Positions 1 through 7,742 of a DNA stretch of 15,658 bases are shown here, one piece after another. The stretch covers positions 1 through 15,658 of the forward strand of contig PAHQ01000049.1 of the NCBI GenBank assembly GCA_002705125.1, read 5' to 3'. The stretch is from Verrucomicrobiales bacterium (lineage in GTDB: Bacteria > Verrucomicrobiota > Verrucomicrobiia > Verrucomicrobiales > DEV007). Each line of letters begins with the position of its first letter. The stretch's first letter is position 1. The notes beneath the pieces are model-generated. The model did no database searches. It was given only the letters and a program-made list of their open reading frames with translations, and had not been told where the DNA came from. Made by a program: the position numbers and the translations under genes.

Positions 1-332
1 AGCAAACGTTCCGCCGCATTTGACATAATACTTGGATCAGTTGAAATACCGATTGTAAATGTACACGGGACATTGACGCGATTTTCTTCTTTGTCTAAAG
101 CTCCTTCAAGAGGAATATCAATCGGGAACGGAGTTAAGTCCAAATACTCAAAGGCTTGAATGACAGGCCAAATAAATGTAGCTCCTCCATGCATACATTT
201 TGAAGATTGACCGCCACTTGTTTTACCATAAACAACAAGAATTCTATCAGACGGACACTTTTGGTATCTAGAAAAGAAAAAATAGAGACAGAACCCAATT
301 GCGAAAATAAATAAAAGAAAAAATGTTAACAT
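1..332 (-). CDS. Flotillin-like SPFH/band 7 membrane protein, 3' part beyond the window
   Basis: This minus-strand gene opens with ATG at 332-330 and is open for 110 codons to the window edge, so its C-terminal part is missing. It starts with a hydrophobic membrane segment (MLTFFLLFIFAIGFCLYFFF, residues 1-20), followed by the start of an SPFH domain with the motifs SDRILVVYG, KCMHGG and FIWPVIQAFEYLDL. Bacterial flotillins (FloT/YuaG type) share this arrangement: an N-terminal membrane anchor, an SPFH domain, then a long Glu/Ala-rich coiled coil. They scaffold membrane microdomains. The start lies 6 bp after the stop of the short paralogue at 339-1190, so both are probably co-transcribed. 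The visible part is highly similar to that paralogue from FFFSRY onward. The family call is firm; that a full-length flotillin follows off-window is inference. Confidence 0.85.
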   Translation of the reverse strand, partial: MLTFFLLFIFAIGFCLYFFFSRYQKCPSDRILVVYGKTSGGQSSKCMHGGATFIWPVIQAFEYLDLTPFPIDIPLEGALDKEENRVNVPCTFTIGISTDPSIMSNAAERL

Positions 333-1095
333 TTCGTTTTACGCTAATTTAACAATTCCCTCATCATCAGTTGTTCCTATAAGCGTGCTGCCATAAAGAA
401 CTTTAAGCTCAACGCTCGCCCGCCTAATTGGCTCATCCTTCATATCCCATACTTGTATTTCAGAACCCTCAACGTACCATTGTTCACATGGAGACAAAGG
501 AGTAAGATTAGTGTCCATTTTCTCGGCTTCAATAGGAGAAGATAGATCTTCTGTAACTTCTGGTTTACCAGCTGATATCCATTTTCCAAGAGCTGTTAGA
601 TATCCAGAATTATCCGTGATGTCCTTAATGTTCACATTAATTAGCCTCAAACCAACTTTGTTGAGCTCATTTTGAACATAATCAGAAATTTTATTAATTA
701 ATAAATCTCTATCAGAATTAATGGTCTCTATATCCAATGATGCTATAACCAAACGCATCTGCCCAAAAATAATGTCTGTTGCAAGGTCTCTTATTTGTGT
801 GAGTTGAAGGCCAAGCAAACGTTCCGCCGCATTTGACATAATACTTGGATCAGTGGAAATCCCGACCGTAAATGTTGAGGGCGTATTGACGCGATTTCCT
901 TCTTTGTCCAAAGCTCCTTCAAGAGGAATATCAATCGGGATCGGAGTTAGGTCCAAATACTCAAAGGCTTGAATGACAGGCCAAACGAATGCACCACCAC
1001 CATGCATACACTTAGAAGATTGGCCGCCATTTGTTTTACCATAGATTACAAGAATTCTATCTGAAGTACATTTCTTATATCTCGAAAAGAAGAAA
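1..1095. repeat. Diverged tandem duplication: 1-282 matches 814-1095
   Basis: Positions 1-282 align with 814-1095 at a constant offset of 813 bp with no gap that I can find. By eye about 85-90% of bases match, and the first 41 bases are identical. The homology continues to the left edge of the window, so its far end is unseen. Its right end falls at the membrane-segment/SPFH junction (FFFSRY); upstream of that the two N-termini are unrelated in sequence. Both units are translated in the same frame on the minus strand and most differences keep the amino acid, so both copies look functional. Confidence 0.85.
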
Positions 1096-1190
1096 ATAGT
1101 CATTCCAAGTCCGATTACAACCAGACAAATGACCAAAATTAACATCATCTGAGAACCGCTAGATTGTGCTAGTAATTCCAAATACGTCAT
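339..1190 (-). CDS. Short flotillin-like SPFH protein with an atypical C-terminal tail
   Basis: The protein is 283 residues, against roughly 450-550 for typical bacterial flotillins. Residues 15-35 form a membrane segment. Residues about 36-205 are an SPFH domain with SDRILVIYGK, GGGAFVWPVIQAFEYLDL, a middle helix IRDLATDIIFGQMRLVIASL and the family's end motif IKDITDNSGYLTALGK. In known flotillins (for example B. subtilis FloT, IKDVRDKNGYLESLGK) this motif leads directly into a long coiled coil. Here it leads into about 78 residues without heptad character: an acidic linker, then CEQWYVEGSEIQVWDM and a final stretch (ASVELKVLYG, then TTDDEGIVKLA) that looks like a small beta-sandwich of carboxypeptidase-regulatory type. 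That last resemblance is only suggestive. The ATG at 1190 lacks a clear Shine-Dalgarno. The next flotillin begins 6 bp downstream, pointing to an operon and perhaps hetero-oligomers. The SPFH assignment is secure; the tail function is unknown. Confidence 0.82.
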   Translation of the reverse strand: MTYLELLAQSSGSQMMLILVICLVVIGLGMTIFFFSRYKKCTSDRILVIYGKTNGGQSSKCMHGGGAFVWPVIQAFEYLDLTPIPIDIPLEGALDKEGNRVNTPSTFTVGISTDPSIMSNAAERLLGLQLTQIRDLATDIIFGQMRLVIASLDIETINSDRDLLINKISDYVQNELNKVGLRLINVNIKDITDNSGYLTALGKWISAGKPEVTEDLSSPIEAEKMDTNLTPLSPCEQWYVEGSEIQVWDMKDEPIRRASVELKVLYGSTLIGTTDDEGIVKLA

Positions 1191-1228
1191 AGTATTTCAT
1201 ACTAACATTATTTTAAAACATTAAGCTA

Positions 1229-1253
1229 TTATAAAATATTAGTTATTTTATAA
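1229..1253. repeat. AT-only inverted repeat after the sulfatase gene
   Basis: A perfect 10-bp inverted repeat (TTATAAAATA at 1229-1238 and TATTTTATAA at 1244-1253) with a 5-base loop lies 5 bp past the sulfatase stop codon and within the 68-bp gap before the short flotillin gene. The stem has no G or C and no T-tract follows it on the minus strand, so it is a poor intrinsic terminator. It could equally be an AT-rich promoter element or chance in AT-rich DNA. Confidence 0.35.
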
Positions 1254-1258
1254 CAGTA

Positions 1259-2575
1259 TTAAGGAAGATCATCATTATCCTTGAAAACCTCAATTTCTAG
1301 GAATTTCATAAGCTCCTGGAGCTTCTTTTTCTCAGTATCAGCAACATCGTTTTTCTCGTTTGGGTCCTTACTCAAATTGAATAGCTGATCTTTGCTTTTC
1401 CCCACGATCAGTTTCCATGGCCATTTATGTAGTGTAGAATTTGTTCCATTTACTCCTTTGCAATAAAGCAGTCTTTCTTTTGAGCCATCGTTTTTTCCGG
1501 TAAGAATCGGCCATATATCAATACCGTCCCATTTCAGATTCTTATTTGGTTTATGTCCTACAAGTCCGCATATAGTCGGCATCAAATCAGTGACGTGAGT
1601 GATTGTACCGACCTTTCGGGGTTCTAATTCTCCAGGCCAATAGGCCAGTGCAGGCACCCTAATGCCACCTTCATAAACTTCTCCTTTCCAGCCTCGCAAA
1701 GGTTCATTGAGCCCTTTAATTTTTCCCTTTGTCTTCGTATTTGGGTACCGAGAACTGTCATCTCCATTAGTTCCACCATTATCAGAAAAAAACAAGATGA
1801 GCGTATTTTCAGCGTGTCCCTCCTCCTTGATCGCATCAACAATTTGCCCAATGCTACTATCCATATGTTCGAGACAAGCCACATATTGTCGGCGTTCCGG
1901 CTCAGAAGTTTTTACCCTATCTAACCACTTAGCCGGTTCATCGAACGGTGTATGAACGGCAGTATACGCCACATACAATAAATAAGGAGTTTCTTTTTTC
2001 TCTTTAATGAACCGAACTGCATCATTTGTGAGGAGGTCTGTTACGTGCCCCTTTTCTTCGATCAGCTGATCATTTCTGTGCCAAGTTTTACTATAAGGCC
2101 CATGCTTATATAGGTGGTTCCAAGGATTAATGCCACCAGCCAATGATCCATAAGACTGATCAAAACCAAACTTTCTAGGACCCCATTCAGGCTTAGATCC
2201 GAGGTGCCATTTACCAGAAATTGAAGTTCTATAACCTTCTTCTTTAAGTGCTCTTGCTAATGTTACCGTGTCCCAAGGAAGGACCCTTTCATTACTCGGT
2301 TTAGTATTACCAAAGCGAGACCAATATCTCCCCGTTAATAATGCAGCACGCGTAGGAGTGCACATAGGTGCAACATAAAATCTATCCAGTTCAACGCCTC
2401 TTTTTTGAAGCCTGTCAATATTTGGTGTTCTAATTGTAGATCCATGATAACCCACATCGGCCCATCCCATGTCATCCGCCACTAATATCACGACGTTAGG
2501 CTTAGCTAGAACTTGGCTAACCGAATAAATACATAGAGCCCATACAGCAAAGTATAGTATACGTGCTCTGTTCAC
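1259..2575 (-). CDS. Secreted Cys-type sulfatase (arylsulfatase family, SulfAtlas S1-like)
   Basis: This 438-residue protein hydrolyses sulfate esters, probably on polysaccharides, in the periplasm or outside the cell. Residues 1-24 are a signal peptide (cleavage likely after VLA). The catalytic motif CTPTR at 72-76 fits CxPxR, where the cysteine is converted to formylglycine. Metal ligands are visible as ADDMGW (D34, D35) and SDNGG (D265, N266). Other active-site signatures are GKWHLG (121-126), H208 in AVHTPF, and K297 in GWKGEVYEGG. The C-terminal subdomain (PWKLIVG, DQLFNLSKDPNE) is complete, so length and motifs fit the family. The start is GTG at 2575-2573: a stop codon lies in frame six codons upstream and the next ATG would remove the signal peptide. 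It follows the beta-propeller gene by 25 bp, suggesting an operon. No formylglycine-generating enzyme lies in the window. The substrate cannot be read from sequence. Confidence 0.95.
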   Translation of the reverse strand: MNRARILYFAVWALCIYSVSQVLAKPNVVILVADDMGWADVGYHGSTIRTPNIDRLQKRGVELDRFYVAPMCTPTRAALLTGRYWSRFGNTKPSNERVLPWDTVTLARALKEEGYRTSISGKWHLGSKPEWGPRKFGFDQSYGSLAGGINPWNHLYKHGPYSKTWHRNDQLIEEKGHVTDLLTNDAVRFIKEKKETPYLLYVAYTAVHTPFDEPAKWLDRVKTSEPERRQYVACLEHMDSSIGQIVDAIKEEGHAENTLILFFSDNGGTNGDDSSRYPNTKTKGKIKGLNEPLRGWKGEVYEGGIRVPALAYWPGELEPRKVGTITHVTDLMPTICGLVGHKPNKNLKWDGIDIWPILTGKNDGSKERLLYCKGVNGTNSTLHKWPWKLIVGKSKDQLFNLSKDPNEKNDVADTEKKKLQELMKFLEIEVFKDNDDLP

Positions 2576-2600
2576 GATGAGAACTGTATCCTAGTTTTAA

Positions 2601-3959
2601 CTATTGTTTGGAATCTGAGATGCAGTAAACCGAGCTCTCTGTGCGTATCAAAAGTTGTCCTCCAACAATAGCCGGACAGGTCATACAGAGTTCATCAAGG
2701 TCATTAACATGCAAAATCTCAAATTCTTTTCCAGCCTTTAAAACGTAGGTCTTTCCGTTCTCGGCAAGGCAAAATAGCTTATCTTTATAGCCCCAAGGAG
2801 AAGATGTAAATGAGGCCCCGCGAGGAAAACGAATACGATCGTAAAACTGATTTCCTGTCTTAGAATCATAAGTTGATATCATTCCCTGATCGAGAAGAAG
2901 GTAATATATACCATTATATACCACTGGTGTTGTATTATATGGGCCCCCTTTGGGCTGGTACCACTTTATAAAATTATTCGATTCTTCGTCTTCCTTAAGT
3001 GAAATATCACCTTTTGCTCCAGGTTTAATGGCATAAACAGGACGATGTGGGTCCGCGAAGTAACCTGATGTTACGTACAAAAGATCATCAACAACAAAGG
3101 GGGAGGGGATAACCAAATTCGACATTCTTCCTGAAAGCTCCCAGAGCATTTTTCCATCTAAGTCGTAAGACAAAATCTTTTTTCTTCCTGGAACAACAAT
3201 CTCAGTCCTATTCTTGGTTTTCCAAATATAGGGTGTTGCCCAGGTACTTTTACCATCCCTTAGGACTCGCCATTTTTCTGTTCCTTTCTCAGCATCTAAC
3301 GCAGCGATATAGGACTGCTCATTATTATCATATACATATATAACTTGGTTCTCATGGATGACTGGAGACGCAGCTGCGCCATAATCAAACATGGTTTTTT
3401 TGGACTCAATTTTATGTTGCCAAATTTCTTTGCCATTAAGGTCATAACACCACATCCCTAGGTCCCCAAAAAGGACATATAATCTTTTACCATCTGTGAC
3501 TGGAGTTTCCGCAGCATAGGTGCTCTTCGGATGCCGGCCTACTGGAGGCTCTCCAGTATGAGCTTCTTTTTCCCATAAAACTTTGCCTGATTTAAGATCC
3601 ATGCAGTATACCATCCAATGATGTAGCCCAGAAGGAATACCTCTTCGGCCTCTACCAAGATATAGGCCGGCCTTAGGTTTTTCATTTTCTTCAGCCTTAT
3701 CGTTAATAACACTCGTCACAAAAACTTTATCTCCCCAGACAATTGGGGAAGACCACCCGCTACCAGGTACATTGGTTTTCCATTTAACGTTTTCTGTTTT
3801 AGACCACTTAACAGGCAAGCTCTTATCACTAATGTCCACTGGCAACCCATTCGCCAGTGATCCTCTTAGCCTTGGCCAGTTTTCAGTATTTTCTGCCAAT
3901 AAAGGCATTGATATAAAAACTAAATTAATAATGAAAAATTTAATTATCCGGTTCATCAT
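2601..3959 (-). CDS. Secreted PQQ-like beta-propeller repeat protein
   Basis: With the start chosen here the protein has 452 residues: signal peptide MMNRIIKFFIINLVFISMP up to about residue 22 (LLA), then WPRLRG, the N-terminal signature of the secreted PQQ-like/WD40-like propeller proteins common in planctomycetes and verrucomicrobia. Propeller blades recur along the whole length, for example GSGWSSPIVWGDKVFVTS, AETPVTDGKRLYVLFG, AASPVIHENQVIYVYD, PSPFVVDDLLYVTSG, TTPVVYNGIYYLLL and SSPWGYKDKLFCLA, alternating with strands such as YDLDGKMLWEL. I see no catalytic PQQ-dehydrogenase residues and no heme motif, so it is probably a binding or scaffold protein and not a quinoprotein enzyme. The frame stays open to an ATG at 4007, but that would put 16 extra residues before an otherwise normal signal peptide. 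ATG at 3959 or 3956 is preferred. It is the first gene of a pair with the sulfatase. Confidence 0.88.
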   Translation of the reverse strand: MMNRIIKFFIINLVFISMPLLAENTENWPRLRGSLANGLPVDISDKSLPVKWSKTENVKWKTNVPGSGWSSPIVWGDKVFVTSVINDKAEENEKPKAGLYLGRGRRGIPSGLHHWMVYCMDLKSGKVLWEKEAHTGEPPVGRHPKSTYAAETPVTDGKRLYVLFGDLGMWCYDLNGKEIWQHKIESKKTMFDYGAAASPVIHENQVIYVYDNNEQSYIAALDAEKGTEKWRVLRDGKSTWATPYIWKTKNRTEIVVPGRKKILSYDLDGKMLWELSGRMSNLVIPSPFVVDDLLYVTSGYFADPHRPVYAIKPGAKGDISLKEDEESNNFIKWYQPKGGPYNTTPVVYNGIYYLLLDQGMISTYDSKTGNQFYDRIRFPRGASFTSSPWGYKDKLFCLAENGKTYVLKAGKEFEILHVNDLDELCMTCPAIVGGQLLIRTESSVYCISDSKQ

Positions 3960-4046
3960 AAGATAAAATAAAGCGTATTGAATCAATGATGCGAGTGGAA
4001 TAATCACAACTTTTAATTAACACATTGCGCATCTAATAACTTAAAA
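3960..4046. promoter_or_regulatory. Divergent intergenic region, presumed promoters for both sides
   Basis: These 87 bp separate the leftward propeller/sulfatase pair from the rightward transporter-redoxin-recJ-recG series, so at least one promoter for each direction should lie here, perhaps extending into coding DNA. The stretch is AT-rich (TTTTAATTAA near 4012-4021), but I see no convincing -35/-10 pair with correct spacing and no Shine-Dalgarno before either start codon. The assignment rests on gene layout only. Confidence 0.45.
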
Positions 4047-5393
4047 ATGGGGAATTCCATCTCAAATCACCAAGCTTCAGTAAAAACACCAGGCTGGCCA
4101 GCCGCTGCAGCCATAGTTATAGGAAATATGGTTGGGATAGGTGTTTTCACCAGCCTTGGCTATCAACTTTTGGGTGTCTCTAGTAATTTCTCTATTCTTC
4201 TGCTTTGGGTGATAGGTGGTTTTTATGCTATTTGCGGTGCTTTGTGCTATGGCGAATTAGTCGCCAGTAGGCCTAGGTGCGGAGGTGAATACCATTTACT
4301 GTCATCAGTTTATCATCCTTGTGTAGGATTCTTGGCTGGATGGATTTCAGTGACCGTGGGCTTTGCTGCACCCGTCGCTGCTGCTTGTGGCATTTTTGGT
4401 GAGTACTTTGTACAATCCATAGGCTTAGAAAATATAAACGGCAAAGTCCCTGCGGTTATCATGCTTTTGTCCGTTACGGCCATTCATTTAATGAAACTGA
4501 ATGTGGGTGGATTATTTCAGATCATAATGTCGATCTTAAAATTTGGACTCGTTTTGTTGCTTGCAATTTCAGGTATCTTGCTCGGCACTGAGGGTTCCTG
4601 GGATTTTTCACCTAGTGAAGGTGAATGGAATGTGATTTTGAGTCCCGGTTTTGCAGTTGCTCTGTTTTATGTCAATTACGCTTACGCGGGTTGGAACGCA
4701 GCGTCCTATGTAGCAGGTGAAATAAAAAACCCTGCTAAAAATATTCCTAAGGCACTTTTACTGGGGACGATCTCGGTCCTCTTACTGTATCTGCTCATCA
4801 ATATTTCATTTATCGTTAGCGCGCCTAAAAGTGAAATGAAGGGCCAAGAAGAGGTTGGCCTCATTGCGGCAAGATATATTTTTGGCCAGTCCGGTGGAAA
4901 CCTTATCGGAGGGCTCGTAGCATTTGGATTGATTTCGGCGGTGAGCGCCATGACTTGGGCCGGCCCAAGAGTCACTCAAATGATTGGCCAAGATTATAAA
5001 AATTTGAGTTTCTTTGCCAATACAAATAAGAACAATACCCCTATAAATTCAGTACTTTTTCAGTCCTTAATCGCATTAGTCATGCTGCTGCTTGTAGACC
5101 CAGATCGCATAATAATTTACTTAGAATTTGTCTTAAACCTTTCTCTTTCTGCGGCTGTTGCTGGTGTTATTTGGTTAAGAATAAAAGAGCCAAATTTATC
5201 TCGCCCTTATCGTTGCTTTGGTTACCCGTTGACCCCTATTCTTTTCCTGTGTATGGCAATTTATGTAGAGTGGAGGTTAATACAAACCCGCCCCGTCGAA
5301 TCCTTGTGGGGTTTAGGAACGGTATGTCTTGGCCTCATTTTTTATTTTTGTATCAGAGAATCTGGTGACCTAAAGAAAAATTTAAATCAATAG
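4047..5393 (+). CDS. APC-superfamily amino acid permease
   Basis: This 448-residue protein is an integral membrane transporter of the amino acid-polyamine-organocation superfamily, with about 12 predicted hydrophobic segments. The first segment carries the hallmark GNMVGIGVFTS (26-36), the unwound helix where substrate backbone groups bind in this fold. The TM2-TM3 region has YGELVASRPRCGGEYHLL, matching the family's conserved E-L-x-x-x-x-P-x-x-G-G-x-Y pattern. NYAYAGWNAASYVAGEIKNP in the middle matches the TM6 region. Length and layout fit LAT/basic amino acid permease-like members. The substrate cannot be assigned from sequence. The ATG at 4047 is the only sensible start and has no visible Shine-Dalgarno. 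It is the first gene of a co-directional run; the next starts 19 bp after its stop. Confidence 0.9.
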   Translation: MGNSISNHQASVKTPGWPAAAAIVIGNMVGIGVFTSLGYQLLGVSSNFSILLLWVIGGFYAICGALCYGELVASRPRCGGEYHLLSSVYHPCVGFLAGWISVTVGFAAPVAAACGIFGEYFVQSIGLENINGKVPAVIMLLSVTAIHLMKLNVGGLFQIIMSILKFGLVLLLAISGILLGTEGSWDFSPSEGEWNVILSPGFAVALFYVNYAYAGWNAASYVAGEIKNPAKNIPKALLLGTISVLLLYLLINISFIVSAPKSEMKGQEEVGLIAARYIFGQSGGNLIGGLVAFGLISAVSAMTWAGPRVTQMIGQDYKNLSFFANTNKNNTPINSVLFQSLIALVMLLLVDPDRIIIYLEFVLNLSLSAAVAGVIWLRIKEPNLSRPYRCFGYPLTPILFLCMAIYVEWRLIQTRPVESLWGLGTVCLGLIFYFCIRESGDLKKNLNQ

Positions 5394-5412
5394 AACTCGT
5401 TCAGTAGTTATA

Positions 5413-6015
5413 ATGTCCATTTCCTTAAAATTATTTTTTATCTTATCATTGGTTTTATCATTTAGTTTATCGGCTCAAGAGACAAAAGATATTCCCAAGT
5501 TATCTAGAGCCGTTATCATAGCTGAACAGCTCGCTGGTAAGCTTGTAATTCAGAATGAAAGTTCCATTAGTCCTTTTAAGTTAGATCCCGAAAAAGCCAT
5601 CGATCATTTCCTTTTTTATTATTCAGCTAAATGGAGTCCTAGTTGTCGAAAATTTACCTCTCAACTGAAAAAATTTTATGAGAACGCCAAGACAGAAAGT
5701 ACAAATTTTGAAATCATTTTTGTTAGCCGTGATGATTCCGAAAAAGAAATGTCTGACTATATGATAAAAGAAAAAATGCCTTGGCCGGCTATACGTTTTG
5801 ATCAACTTGATAAGCTAGGTTTCGTTAAAGTTGCTGGGGGAAGGGGAGTTCCTTGTATTTCAGTCCTTAATAGTCGGGGCCTCATCCTTGCCCACAGTTA
5901 CCATAACAATGAAAATTATATAGGAACAAAGGAACCCTTAGAAGAATTCGCTAAATTGATAAATTTTAAGTGGTCTAATACTGATGATAAATCAGAGGAG
6001 GCTATTAAAGAGTGA
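5413..6015 (+). CDS. Secreted thioredoxin-fold (nucleoredoxin/TlpA-like) protein with SPSC active site
   Basis: The protein has 200 residues with a signal peptide (1-20, cleavage near SLSA/QE), so it probably works in the periplasm or envelope. Residues about 60-185 have a nucleoredoxin-like thioredoxin fold: strand FLFYYSAKW, active-site turn SPSCRKFT (75-82), strand FEIIFVSRDDSEKEM, then the cis-proline loop GRGVPCISV (P147) and strand GLILAHSY. Members of this group normally have CPPC or CGPC at the turn; here the first cysteine is Ser75 and only Cys78 remains, with another cysteine (C148) directly after the cis-proline. Classical dithiol exchange is therefore unlikely; a single-cysteine mechanism or a non-redox role is possible. 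The stop overlaps the recJ start by 4 bp (GTGA), so translation may be coupled. Confidence 0.85.
   Translation: MSISLKLFFILSLVLSFSLSAQETKDIPKLSRAVIIAEQLAGKLVIQNESSISPFKLDPEKAIDHFLFYYSAKWSPSCRKFTSQLKKFYENAKTESTNFEIIFVSRDDSEKEMSDYMIKEKMPWPAIRFDQLDKLGFVKVAGGRGVPCISVLNSRGLILAHSYHNNENYIGTKEPLEEFAKLINFKWSNTDDKSEEAIKE
5994..6000 (+). promoter_or_regulatory. Ribosome binding site of recJ
   Basis: AGAGGAG lies inside the end of the redoxin gene, 11 bases before the GTG start at 6012. It supports GTG as the recJ start and is stronger than anything before the neighbouring genes. The spacing is a little long. Confidence 0.5.
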
Positions 6016-7739
6016 GCGCAAATACTCCTAACCCTGTTCCCATAAAGGAATGGATAATCAACAATTCTAATTCAAAACCCCTAGAATATTCAGATTATCC
6101 GCGATTAATTGAGTCCATCCTTAGTGTTAGAGAAATTAATAGTGACGAGGAGAGAGCCTCCTATTTGAGCCCACAGCTCAAGTCTCTTAGCGATCCGTTT
6201 TTAATCCCACAAATGGACAAAGCTGTGGAGCGAATCCTTAAAGCCGTTGATCTTGAGGAGAAGATTGTCATCTATGGAGACTATGACGTGGATGGTGTGA
6301 CGTCTTTAACCTTGATGAAAAAGGTACTCACTGCATTCAATAACGATGCCATTACTTTTCTTCCTCACAGAATTGATGATGGATATGGTCTTTCCATTGA
6401 TGCCCTCAAACGTTGTATTGATGATCATTCCCCATCCTTAATAATTGCCGTTGATTGCGGAACCACTTCAATTGAAGAGATTGACTGGCTCAATAAATCT
6501 GGAGTTGAATCTGTTATTCTCGATCACCATGAAGCCTTATCTAGCGGTTTGCCAAATTGCACTGCTATTGTAAACCCCAAAGCTACTCGAAGCCTTGGTG
6601 GTAATAATTTTGAGTACTTTTGTAGTGTTGGTATCGTTTTTAAATTATCTCATGCTTTACTTAAAACGCGTCCAATTGATGATTTTGACCTTCGTGAATA
6701 CCTTGATATTGTCGCACTAGGCACGGTAGCGGATCTAGTACCACTCATCAAAGAAAATAGGATCTTAGTAAAAAAGGGGTTAGCGGTAATGGCTAATACC
6801 AAAAATGTAGGCCTTGCCGCACTTACAGAAATTGCTGGTATCCGACCTCCTTACAGTGCCATGGATATAAGCTTTCGGTTAGGTCCCAGAATCAATGCCG
6901 CCGGCAGATTAGACAGTGCAACAAGGGCACTTGAATTACTATTATGTAAAGATCCCCTAATCGCTAAAAACATTTCCGAAGACTTGGAGAAGAATAACAA
7001 GCAAAGACAAGAAATTGAAAGCCTCGTTTCACTTGAAGCCATTCAAATGGTTGAAAGTGATAATACAGGAAAATACAATTTTGGGGCTGTTGTTGGAAAC
7101 AAAGGTTGGCACCCAGGAGTTGTCGGTATCGTTGCGTCTAGACTCTCCAGAAAAATTTATCGACCAGTTTTCGTTGTTGCTATTGATGCAGAAGGAATGG
7201 GTAAGGGAAGTGGTAGAAGTATAGATGGGGTATCTTTGGTGAAGTTTATAGAGGATAATCAGGAAGTTCTCGAATCAGGTGGTGGTCATGATATGGCTGC
7301 GGGAATAACAATTAAGGAACAAGAGTTGGATGCTCTGAATGAGGAGCTTCAGGGGTTTGTTTCACGGCAGGTTGATAGTTCTTTATTGATGCCCAAATTA
7401 CACCTTGATACGACTTGTGAACTTAAGGAGATCAATATTGAATTGCTTGATTATTATCAAAAATTAGAACCTTTTGGTCTTAGTAACGCGGAACCTATTC
7501 TTCTCGCAAAAGGTTTACATGCTACAGCAGAGCCAAAGATTCTTAAGCAAAAACACCTCCGAATGACGCTAAGACAAGGTGAGGCAATTTGTGATGCCAT
7601 TTATTTCAGTGGTGCGGAGGTTAGTCTGCCACGGCCTCCTTGGGACGTTGCATTTTCTATTCTTAGAAACGATTTTAGAGGTAATATAAGCATTCAAATG
7701 AACGTCAAAGCCATTCGGTCATCTAGTGCCACCATATGA
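6012..7739 (+). CDS. recJ: Single-stranded-DNA-specific exonuclease RecJ
   Basis: RecJ is a cytoplasmic 5'-3' single-strand DNA exonuclease used in recombination, mismatch and base-excision repair. The 575 residues match the family's size. DHH-domain motifs are intact: IYGDYDVDGVTS (motif I, YDVDG 91-95), IIAVDCGTT (II), ILDHHE (III, DHH 171-173) and ALGTVADLVPL (IV). These are followed by GPRINAAGRLDSA (291-303), then the DHHA1 motifs GWHPGVVGIVASR (365-377), GSGRS (399-403) and SGGGHDMAAG (422-431). A C-terminal OB-like domain ends the protein. The start is GTG at 6012, overlapping the previous stop by 4 bp. A purine-rich AGAGGAG at 5994-6000, 11 bases upstream, is the best Shine-Dalgarno in this run. 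recG follows 3 bp after the stop. Confidence 0.97.
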   Translation: MSANTPNPVPIKEWIINNSNSKPLEYSDYPRLIESILSVREINSDEERASYLSPQLKSLSDPFLIPQMDKAVERILKAVDLEEKIVIYGDYDVDGVTSLTLMKKVLTAFNNDAITFLPHRIDDGYGLSIDALKRCIDDHSPSLIIAVDCGTTSIEEIDWLNKSGVESVILDHHEALSSGLPNCTAIVNPKATRSLGGNNFEYFCSVGIVFKLSHALLKTRPIDDFDLREYLDIVALGTVADLVPLIKENRILVKKGLAVMANTKNVGLAALTEIAGIRPPYSAMDISFRLGPRINAAGRLDSATRALELLLCKDPLIAKNISEDLEKNNKQRQEIESLVSLEAIQMVESDNTGKYNFGAVVGNKGWHPGVVGIVASRLSRKIYRPVFVVAIDAEGMGKGSGRSIDGVSLVKFIEDNQEVLESGGGHDMAAGITIKEQELDALNEELQGFVSRQVDSSLLMPKLHLDTTCELKEINIELLDYYQKLEPFGLSNAEPILLAKGLHATAEPKILKQKHLRMTLRQGEAICDAIYFSGAEVSLPRPPWDVAFSILRNDFRGNISIQMNVKAIRSSSATI

Positions 7740-7742
7740 GTT

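Noticed and set aside
339..600. NfeD-like domain as the tail of the short flotillin
   Set aside because: NfeD genes often neighbour flotillins, but the tail is short and I could not see the Gly-rich OB-fold pattern of the NfeD C-terminus.
2601..3959. PQQ-dependent alcohol dehydrogenase or BamB
   Set aside because: No heme motif or evident dehydrogenase catalytic residues are seen, and the N-terminal WPRLRG signature and sulfatase neighbour fit the secreted PQQ-like propeller group better than BamB.
3960..4007. Upstream ATG at 4007 for the beta-propeller protein
   Set aside because: It would place 16 residues in front of a normal signal peptide that starts at MMNRIIKFF; the ATG at 3959 or 3956 fits secretion better.
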